From Candidatus Hodarchaeota archaeon (GTDB lineage: Archaea > Asgardarchaeota > Heimdallarchaeia > Hodarchaeales > YT1-057): a stretch of DNA of 9,921 nt. This document shows, piece by piece, positions 5,848-9,921 of this stretch. The position numbers and the translations under genes are program-made. The stretch lies in contig JAEOTI010000731.1 in the NCBI GenBank assembly GCA_016839955.1, positions 1 to 9,921 of the forward strand, read 5' to 3'. Numbering within the stretch: position 1 is the first letter of the stretch; the number at the start of each line of letters is the position of its first letter. The notes under the pieces were generated by a model, which was not told where the DNA came from, ran no database searches, and worked only from the letters and a program-made list of their open reading frames with translations.

Positions 5848-6561
5848 CTATGATGCAATTAATTCTTTTGCATATTCAAGAATGTCTAAAATTTCTCTAA
5901 CAGGTCTAGGTAGCATAAATAATTCTTCTTCCCAATCAGCAAGTATTAATTGTCTCCAACTTAACCACTGAAGAAATTGTCGGGCATCTTCTTCTGAGAC
6001 ATCCCATTTTTCGGCAATTGTAGGCAAACCTTTCAAACCAAATTCATGAACAGTGGTAAGACGGTGTTTGTAACGGTTGAGAACTGAGAGTACCATAGTT
6101 CCTAAGGCTCGATCAAGGTTATCACCAGTTAAAGCACTCATGCCAATTATACTTACAATTTCGCTTTCTTTGATTTTAACATGTTCTAGTATCTGTTTGG
6201 GATCTTCTGCACCATCAACATCCTGCTTATTGGCACAGACTACTATGGGCGTATCTTCTGGTAGATATTTCCGTAATTGTTCAAAGAGATTTGTTGTTTC
6301 GTCATAACTTCCTGGGTTTGCTGAATCGAGAAGCAAAATTGCTCCGTCAGCGCCCCTACTTAATATTCTCCTTAGAACTTCAAACCGTTCAAGACCTGGT
6401 GTACCAAAAAGGGAAACTGGTATTCCAAAGTGAGTTTTCATCCCATGGTCCAAAGCTACGGTGGTTCCTTGTTTATCTATATGGACACTTCCCCCTGCGC
6501 AAAGCTTCCGGACGAAAGTGGATTTTCCAGAATTAAAAGGTCCTAAAACCACGATTTTCAC
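5848..6561 (-). CDS. Small Ras-like GTPase (COG2229 type) with C-terminal winged-helix-like tail
   Basis: Residues 1-165 form a Ras-like GTPase. The P-loop is GPFNSGKST (7-15), Thr33/Thr34 supply the switch I Thr, G3 is GTPGLERF (53-60), G4 is NKQD (111-114), and G5 is SAL (142-144). The pattern, including TTVALDHG and LFGTPG, matches the COG2229 family related to Arf, SRP-receptor beta and MglA. Two switch II points differ from Ras: Asp is replaced by Gly53, which is usual in this family, and the catalytic Gln61 position is Leu57, where relatives often carry Gln. Residues 175-237 resemble a winged helix (LPTIAEKWDVSEEDARQFLQWLSWRQLI, then a short wing). No lipidation signal is seen. The start is GTG at 6561; no in-frame ATG occurs before the upstream TAG. 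It leads an operon with a zinc ribbon and a THUMP protein. Confidence 0.85.
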   Translation of the reverse strand: MKIVVLGPFNSGKSTFVRKLCAGGSVHIDKQGTTVALDHGMKTHFGIPVSLFGTPGLERFEVLRRILSRGADGAILLLDSANPGSYDETTNLFEQLRKYLPEDTPIVVCANKQDVDGAEDPKQILEHVKIKESEIVSIIGMSALTGDNLDRALGTMVLSVLNRYKHRLTTVHEFGLKGLPTIAEKWDVSEEDARQFLQWLSWRQLILADWEEELFMLPRPVREILDILEYAKELIAS

Positions 6562-6650
6562 ATAAAAAACCGCCGTAATTCTTGCATGTTGAGATAACTA
6601 CTATTCAGGTATTAGGAGACATTAAGTTTTAAGTCATTTTCGGGTTTACT

Positions 6651-6668
6651 GAAAAAGAGCTCTTTTTC
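6651..6668. repeat. Perfect 18-bp palindrome upstream of the GTPase operon
   Basis: GAAAAAGAGCTCTTTTTC is its own reverse complement across all 18 bases. It lies 90 bases upstream of the GTPase start, in the spacer between two minus-strand genes. It could be an operator for a dimeric repressor or a simple hairpin. Confidence 0.6.
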
Positions 6669-6687
6669 TTCGTTCCTGATACTCTGG

Positions 6688-6710
6688 TAGTGCATTCAGC
6701 ACTATTTTTT
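6688..6710 (+). terminator. Plus-oriented hairpin with T6 in a minus-strand gene spacer
   Basis: TAGTGC (6688-6693) and GCACTA (6699-6704) pair perfectly around a five-base loop, and six T residues follow (6705-6710). In form this is a terminator for plus-strand transcription, but both flanking genes are on the minus strand. On the minus strand a T6 run at 6720-6715 precedes the hairpin and could instead end the membrane-protein transcript. Confidence 0.35.
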
Positions 6711-6731
6711 CTTGAAAAAACTTATTTTAAA

Positions 6732-7169
6732 TTATACTTCTTTACTGCTCGCATAGAAGTATAGAACCTCAAGAGAACTAAGAATTAAGAAGAATAATGC
6801 AACCCATTCGTTGTATACAATAAACAAGAAAAAAGCAATAATCAAAATTGTGCCTAAAAAGTCATACCAACCAGCTGGAGTTTCAAAAGTTTCTCTAGCA
6901 TTAGCATATGCAATCATTCCAAAAAAGAATACTACAGACCAGAGAAGTACATGAGAAAGATCGATATATTTCCAATCGAAAAGCATTATTTTATCGTTCA
7001 AGAATTCAAGTGGTTCGAGGAGTCTCTTTCTCCATAAGAGAAGGTAGACATCACTGAATAACGCAAAAAGGGCAATTAAGCTTGATAGAATAGTTGTGCG
7101 GTTTAGTGAATTACCCCAAATTGTATTATAAATCGTCATGCCCATAGTATGCACCATAATACCAGTCAT
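6732..7169 (-). CDS. Small four-helix membrane protein, unrecognised
   Basis: The protein is 145 residues from the ATG at 7169. Hydrophobic segments lie near 27-46, 71-89, 102-119 and 121-141, so most of it is membrane. A charged cytoplasmic loop, RKRLLEPLEFLNDK, joins helices 1 and 2, and the tail is short (SSKEV). I recognise no family or catalytic motif. The frame is open back to a TTG at 7202. However, a consensus TATA box at 7221-7214 predicts transcription from about 7190, downstream of that TTG, so the ATG at 7169 is the better start. The N-terminal MTGIMVHTMGM is rich in Met and His, an arrangement sometimes seen in metal-handling proteins, though this is only suggestive. The gene appears monocistronic, with a T-run after its TAA. 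Confidence 0.62.
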   Translation of the reverse strand: MTGIMVHTMGMTIYNTIWGNSLNRTTILSSLIALFALFSDVYLLLWRKRLLEPLEFLNDKIMLFDWKYIDLSHVLLWSVVFFFGMIAYANARETFETPAGWYDFLGTILIIAFFLFIVYNEWVALFFLILSSLEVLYFYASSKEV

Positions 7170-7213
7170 AGTTAGCGTATGATCGTAGTTAAATCCAATC
7201 AATAATTTTTTCG

Positions 7214-7221
7214 TATATAAA
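7214..7221 (-). promoter_or_regulatory. TATA box of the four-helix membrane protein gene
   Basis: TTTATATA on the minus strand is an exact fit to archaeal box A. Transcription should start near 7190, about 20 bases before the ATG at 7169. The box directly follows the T7 run (7225-7219) that may terminate the operon upstream. Confidence 0.6.
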
Positions 7222-7231
7222 AAAATCCTTC
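7219..7231 (-). terminator. T-run that may end the L15e-Pop5 transcript
   Basis: On the minus strand, CCGAAGGA is followed by seven T residues (7225-7219). The CC/GG stem is too weak to be a strong hairpin, so this is called from the T-tract and its position. It lies after Pop5 and the candidate C/D RNA and shares its last bases with the next TATA box. Confidence 0.3.
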
Positions 7232-7266
7232 GGTTTTGTTTTCTTTTTTCTCATTCATTTTTCTTT

Positions 7267-7336
7267 GGTTCTCAGACTGGGACGGCTGTTTCATCGCAGA
7301 CTAAGTGCTCACCGCAGTTTTACTCATCATTGAACC
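7267..7336 (-). ncRNA. Candidate C/D-box guide sRNA downstream of Pop5
   Basis: Read on the minus strand, the terminal stem GGTTC (7336-7332) is followed by one A and an exact C box ATGATGA (7330-7324). An exact D box CTGA (7275-7272) is followed by GAACC (7271-7267), which closes the stem. This stem-C...D-stem layout is that of archaeal C/D RNAs, which bind L7Ae, Nop5 and fibrillarin. An internal C'-like box GCGATGA (7297-7291) lies 15 bases before the D box. A clear D' is missing; CTTA and GTGA are the nearest candidates. The D guide would pair with a target containing ACTGGGACGGCTG and place a 2'-O-methyl on the fifth base of that stretch. The element begins 26 bases after the Pop5 stop, so it may be processed from the operon's 3' end. 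Confidence 0.42.
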
Positions 7337-7362
7337 TCTTCGGATTCGATTTCATAAATCTA

Positions 7363-7704
7363 TTATTTGTAAGGGAAAGAATCTAATTTTGATTTTAATA
7401 ACGTTTTAATTGTACCTGAAATACGATTCACCCATAAGGCAGTTTTTATTCCATTTATTTCGTTTATTGCTGCAACAGTAGCTCGTAAATGTTGTATATG
7501 ATGATGATTAGTACGAATAACAATACTTTCTGAGGTACTTATTTTTTTTAGGAAATATAATCCTGACCGTGAGCTGATGGTACTTCCAAATAGATAGTTG
7601 AATACATTCAGTATCTTTAACCATATATCTCCAGGTTGTAGAGCTTTTCCAGGTGAAAAAATCGCAATTGAAACATATCGCGCCCTTTCTATCTTTACTG
7701 GAAT
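7363..7704 (-). CDS. rnp2: RNase P protein component 2 (Pop5), near-cognate start
   Basis: Pop5 pairs with Rpp30 in the archaeal RNase P holoenzyme and supports cleavage of pre-tRNA 5' leaders by the catalytic RNA. The frame encodes PVKIERARYVSIAIFSPG, then LKILNVFNYLFG (29-40), the central IVIRTNHHHIQHLRATVAAINEI segment (61-83), and the C-terminal ISGTIKTLL (95-103), a Pop5 hallmark. About 113 residues is the family's normal length. No in-frame ATG, GTG or TTG lies near the N-terminus. The frame begins at ATT (7704) or ATA (7707), just after GGAGGAGGG (7719-7711), an excellent ribosome binding site formed by the last codons of Rpp30. I prefer ATT because of its six-base spacing. The Rpp30 TAA (7709-7707) lies immediately before that ATT; if ATA is used it overlaps by one base. 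A 71-codon frame in another register (7723-7508) is spurious. Confidence 0.82.
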   Translation of the reverse strand: MPVKIERARYVSIAIFSPGKALQPGDIWLKILNVFNYLFGSTISSRSGLYFLKKISTSESIVIRTNHHHIQHLRATVAAINEINGIKTALWVNRISGTIKTLLKSKLDSFPYK

Positions 7705-7706
7705 TA

Positions 7707-8411
7707 TTATCCCTCCTCCACAACTCTCATATTTACTCCTGGTGCGATAATTTCTCCAGAAAGTTTCTTTTCATTAGTTTCAATCATTCTATAAGGTTCA
7801 ACACTAAATGAATCCAATGTTCGAATATATTCAAGTCCAAATGATGAAACTAATGATGACACGTCCCGAGGAGCTCTTAATTGGATAATTTCAGAACCAC
7901 CACTTCCAAAAACAATAGGACAAGAATTTTTTTGAACATTAACAAGAGTTTTTGAAATCCCCCTTAACCAGGAAGGATTTCTAACGGAAAATGCTTCTAT
8001 TATCTCAGAAAAGATGATTTCAATTTTTTTATTGTTTAAACGCATCATTTTAATTAAAGGGGGACTTAGGATCCTATTTAATCCGTGAAGAGGAATCTGG
8101 ATGCAATCAACCCTTCCATCTCGGGCTGACCATTTTGCAACATCAGGTTGAAGAGTTTTAACTATAATCATGTGATGGTTATTTCGTAGGTGCCTTATTG
8201 ATTGCTTAATTGCTTTTAGACCACTGCTTAATGTCTTTCTAGACCATAGTTTAATAGGTGAAGGTAACTTTATCTGTTTAAGATCTTGATAACTTCGTAA
8301 GCCTTCAACACATAGACCATAATATCCCAAAGCGTAAGCTTGATTGCAAAGGTTTTGAAAAGAGGTCTTTTGGGAATAATGAATACAAGTATCAATGAAT
8401 TTACGTCTCAG
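7707..8411 (-). CDS. rnp3: RNase P protein component 3 (Rpp30), CTG start
   Basis: Rpp30 forms a TIM-barrel-like subunit that works with Pop5 in RNase P. The first residues RRKFIDTCIHYSQKTSFQNLCNQAYALGYYGLCVE match the family's opening strand and helix (FIDLCVH..., then a GY.G turn). VDCIQIPLHGLNRILSPPLIKMMRLNNKKIEI (about 101-132) and the C-terminal GVNMRVVEEG are also typical. The first in-frame canonical start is the TTG at 8330, which would delete 27 conserved residues. The frame is open to a TAA at 8444-8442. The best start is CTG at 8411-8409: GAGGTG (8425-8420) lies eight bases upstream, and the CTG overlaps the TGA of the preceding gene in a CTGA junction, like the common ATGA overlap. 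This gives 234 residues, normal for the family. It is followed directly by Pop5. Confidence 0.88.
   Translation of the reverse strand: MRRKFIDTCIHYSQKTSFQNLCNQAYALGYYGLCVEGLRSYQDLKQIKLPSPIKLWSRKTLSSGLKAIKQSIRHLRNNHHMIIVKTLQPDVAKWSARDGRVDCIQIPLHGLNRILSPPLIKMMRLNNKKIEIIFSEIIEAFSVRNPSWLRGISKTLVNVQKNSCPIVFGSGGSEIIQLRAPRDVSSLVSSFGLEYIRTLDSFSVEPYRMIETNEKKLSGEIIAPGVNMRVVEEG
7711..7719 (-). promoter_or_regulatory. Shine-Dalgarno sequence deciding the Pop5 start
   Basis: GGAGGAGGG, within the final codons of Rpp30, lies six bases before ATT at 7704 and three bases before ATA at 7707. With no canonical start codon nearby, it is the main evidence that translation begins here. Confidence 0.65.
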
Positions 8412-8890
8412 GGAGTTTTCACCTCGTTCAAACAGATTGATTTAAGGAATTGAAGAACTGATTTTGTTGGTTCTTTTCGATATTTCCCTTGAAGTTGAAA
8501 TTTTATTCTTAATTTAACGGGTGACTCATTAGAAGAAGTTAAAGTTGTTTGTTCTTGTAGTAGACTTCCTTTGTTGATTCGGAGATAAGCTTCACTCTTT
8601 TTAATGTCATAAAGCTTATCAAATTTATTGAAGATTGTTGAATGATCAAATTCAGACAATTTCTCTTTTAGAAGGAATTTCAGCATCTGACCTGCACTTT
8701 TTCTATCTAAGGTGAGAGAAAACCTATAGATTATATTCCTAAAATGGCCAATCAACCGTTTTTTTTGGATTGTATTCTGAGATTTTTCTCTTAATTCCAA
8801 AGGTAATGTATTTAACAATGCTGAAGCTACTAAGTTTGGATCTTCTGTTGAAAAGGCGATTGTGCTTATATGGACCGAAAGAACGGCTAT
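8408..8890 (-). CDS. COG1325-family RNA-binding protein (predicted exosome-associated), near-cognate start
   Basis: This family is encoded beside RNase P and exosome genes in many archaea and is predicted to bind RNA. Exact activity is unproven. Recognisable segments are SVHISTIAFSTEDPNLVASALLNTLP near the start (family pattern: beta strand, then T/S-E-D, then helix), IGHFRNIIYRFSLTLDRKSAGQMLKFLL in the middle, AYLRINKGSLLQ, then VKLRIKFQLQGKYRKEPTKSVLQFLKSI at the end. The frame is open from a TGA at 8959-8957 but has no ATG or GTG. Its first TTG (8818) lies past the first conserved strand and helix. ATA at 8890 gives 160 residues and fits the homology. ACG at 8893 is the alternative. GGAAGG (8907-8902) lies 11 or 8 bases upstream. 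The stop TGA (8410-8408) overlaps the Rpp30 CTG start. L15e ends 86 bases upstream. Confidence 0.72.
   Translation of the reverse strand: MAVLSVHISTIAFSTEDPNLVASALLNTLPLELREKSQNTIQKKRLIGHFRNIIYRFSLTLDRKSAGQMLKFLLKEKLSEFDHSTIFNKFDKLYDIKKSEAYLRINKGSLLQEQTTLTSSNESPVKLRIKFQLQGKYRKEPTKSVLQFLKSICLNEVKTP
8420..8425 (-). promoter_or_regulatory. Shine-Dalgarno sequence deciding the Rpp30 start
   Basis: GAGGTG on the minus strand lies eight bases before CTG at 8411. It complements the archaeal 16S rRNA 3' end (CACCUC) over six bases. The spacing is ideal for CTG and far too long for the in-frame TTG at 8330. Confidence 0.7.
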
Positions 8891-8976
8891 CGTTTTGAGA
8901 ACCTTCCAGTACTCGAATGAAAAAGGTAAATAAAAAGCTGAAAGAAGACAGAAGCTTCAATCTGCTTTCTTTGGAC

Positions 8977-9555
8977 CTAAGTTCCTCTCCTTTTATGAGC
9001 ACGTAATGAAGGTCTAAGTTTCTCAGCACCTTTTCCTTTATGCATTAAACCCCGGGATCGCTTTCCAGCGTGGGTTAGACCTCGAAATACACGGCCCCGG
9101 TTCGCAGGACGTTGTACCCAAGAATAATTTGGATCAGCTGTTATCACAGAATGATGAGGATCAATAAGAATCACTTCAAACCAAAGAAAACGACCATCTT
9201 GTCCAACCCAATAGGAATTGAGAACTTCTAAATTTGGATAATGTCGAGCAACTCTTTCTTCAGCTATCCATTGTCTACTTCTTGCAGGAGTAAATCGTTT
9301 GACACCCATTCTTTTAGTTCTACGACCTCTATTAGGTCGAGCTTTCCGCCTGGAACCACGATTGATCCTGGTACGGACTACAATAATCCCTTGCTTCGCT
9401 TTATAGCCTAAAGATCTAGCACGATCTAACCTAGTTGGTCTAGGAATTCTTGTTACAGTAGATTCTCTTCGCCATTCAATTAGACGTTGAAAACGTAGTG
9501 ATCGATATTCTTCGCTACTTTTCTCGTTCCAAAATTCTTTGATGTAGTGATACAA
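8977..9555 (-). CDS. rpl15e: Large-subunit ribosomal protein L15e
   Basis: L15e is found in archaea and eukaryotes and binds 23S rRNA. The 192-residue protein opens MYHYIKEFWNEKS, the family's standard start (MY.YI.E.W). It continues with TRIPRPTRLDRARSLGYKAKQGIIVVRTRINRG (35-67), the basic loop RKARPNRGRRTKRMGV (70-85), RVARHYPNLEVLNSYWVGQDG (101-121), and ends RGLTHAGKRSRGL...SLRAHKRRGT. Length is normal. Translation starts at TTG (9555), confirmed by AGGAGGA at 9568-9562, six bases upstream. It is the first gene of an operon with COG1325, Rpp30 and Pop5, an arrangement known in many archaea. A TATA-like box at 9648-9640 and a small hairpin in the leader (9589-9604) precede it. Confidence 0.97.
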   Translation of the reverse strand: MYHYIKEFWNEKSSEEYRSLRFQRLIEWRRESTVTRIPRPTRLDRARSLGYKAKQGIIVVRTRINRGSRRKARPNRGRRTKRMGVKRFTPARSRQWIAEERVARHYPNLEVLNSYWVGQDGRFLWFEVILIDPHHSVITADPNYSWVQRPANRGRVFRGLTHAGKRSRGLMHKGKGAEKLRPSLRAHKRRGT

Positions 9556-9588
9556 AATTTTTCCTCCTGTTAGGTTCAGCTTAGGATT

Positions 9589-9604
9589 TGCTACATTCCT
9601 AGCA
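9589..9604 (-). promoter_or_regulatory. Small hairpin in the L15e leader
   Basis: TGCTA and TAGCA arms surround a six-base loop, with a further G-T and A-T pair possible outside. On the minus strand it lies 20 bases before the AGGAGGA ribosome site, inside the predicted leader. It could serve feedback control by a ribosomal protein, but the stem is short and may be chance. Confidence 0.25.
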
Positions 9605-9639
9605 GAAAGTAGAATTACTTTAATTATGCAAATGCTTGT

Positions 9640-9648
9640 GTTTTATAC
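9640..9648 (-). promoter_or_regulatory. Probable TATA box of the L15e operon
   Basis: GTATAAAAC on the minus strand is the best box A match upstream of L15e. It predicts a transcript start near 9618 and a leader of about 60 bases. The rest of the AT-rich spacer (9556-9844) shows no gene, tRNA or repeat that I can support. Confidence 0.45.
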
Positions 9649-9844
9649 GGATAAAAATCTAATTATAAGGATATTTCTTCTTAAATATTAACTTGAAGAT
9701 ATGATTATTAACTTCTTTAAAAATCGAAAAATGTAAACTTTATTGAGAAAATGCAATTAGCGTTGATAATTAATTATTTGAAGGCTTGAAAAATCCTAGA
9801 TGTTGACTTAGCATAAGAAGTGCAAAAAAACAAAGTATACTCGT

Positions 9845-9921
9845 GTGAGGGGACATAAAATTCAAGATAAAACTCCAAAAAACCGTAAAAAAATTGATTC
9901 TAGAGATTTTGATGAATCGAA
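9845..9921 (+). CDS. Possible start of a basic protein cut by the window edge
   Basis: From GTG at 9845 an open frame reads VRGHKIQDKTPKNRKKIDSRDFDES to the right edge. It is rich in Lys and Arg and has no stop. The frame is open from 9812, after a TAG at 9809-9811. A TATA-like AAGTATAC (9833-9840) lies too close to the GTG for a normal promoter and would suit a start nearer the ATG at 9907, in a different frame. The sequence is too short to identify. Confidence 0.22.
   Translation, partial: MRGHKIQDKTPKNRKKIDSRDFDES

Noticed and set aside
6077..6536. Two plus-strand frames opposite the GTPase
   Set aside because: Both are antisense to a protein with all GTPase motifs and have no domain of their own.
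7267..7336. tRNA gene suggested by GGTTC and a closed stem
   Set aside because: There is no seven-pair acceptor stem, anticodon arm or CCA-side T arm. The C and D boxes explain the stem better.
7508..7723. 71-codon minus-strand open frame with a canonical start
   Set aside because: It overlaps Pop5 in another register, has no recognisable domain, and Pop5 in the neighbouring frame is a clear family match.
8330..8411. Frameshift or truncation at the Rpp30 N-terminus
   Set aside because: The frame is continuous through the conserved N-terminal strand to CTG, with a well-placed ribosome site. No shift is needed.
8739..9029. 96-codon minus-strand open frame bridging L15e and COG1325
   Set aside because: It overlaps the ends of two recognised proteins in a different frame and looks like back-frame translation of basic, Ser-rich sequence.
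1..9921. CRISPR array, insertion sequence or integrated element
   Set aside because: I saw no regularly spaced repeats, transposase, integrase or flanking direct repeats. Gene content is mostly core archaeal.

Overview
The window is archaeal. Its marker genes are ribosomal protein L15e, RNase P protein subunits Rpp30 and Pop5, a COG1325-type RNA-binding protein, the KEOPS subunit Cgi121 and a TAN1-like THUMP protein. Bacteria lack this set. Base composition is AT-rich and TATA-like boxes precede several genes. A COG2229-type small GTPase and an Ig-like surface protein ending in an IPGF-plus-membrane-helix tail suggest an Asgard archaeon, perhaps Heimdallarchaeia-like. That placement is inference, not proof.

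Layout, left to right. Positions 1-333 (+) hold the C-terminal end of a surface protein, interrupted in frame by TGA. It meets, tail to tail, a minus-strand pair (2400 down to 388): a creatininase-family hydrolase followed by a four-helix membrane protein made of two similar halves. At 2591-3028 (+) is a small heat-shock protein with its own TATA box, a candidate operator and a terminator. QueE (archaeosine pathway) follows on the minus strand at 4026-3094. Divergent from it are an unrecognised 134-residue protein and Cgi121 (t6A pathway) at 4116-5022 (+). A minus-strand operon of GTPase, zinc ribbon and THUMP protein (6561 down to 5040) converges on Cgi121. Next come a palindrome-rich spacer and a small four-helix membrane protein (7169 down to 6732).

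The right third is an RNA-processing operon read leftwards from 9555: L15e, COG1325 protein, Rpp30, Pop5, and possibly a C/D-box guide RNA in its 3' region. L15e starts with TTG. None of the next three genes has an in-frame ATG, GTG or TTG at the position where homology begins. They appear to start at near-cognate codons: ATA or ACG for COG1325, CTG for Rpp30, ATT or ATA for Pop5. Rpp30 and Pop5 have strong Shine-Dalgarno sequences in front of them. Ordinary start-codon rules truncate two of these genes and miss Pop5 entirely.

Most genes from 3094 onwards serve RNA: archaeosine, t6A, probably ac4C, tRNA 5' maturation, RNA turnover and the large ribosomal subunit. The strongest points for follow-up are the near-cognate starts, the possible C/D RNA, the GTPase with a Leu at the usual catalytic Gln position, the in-frame TGA, and the duplicated membrane protein.
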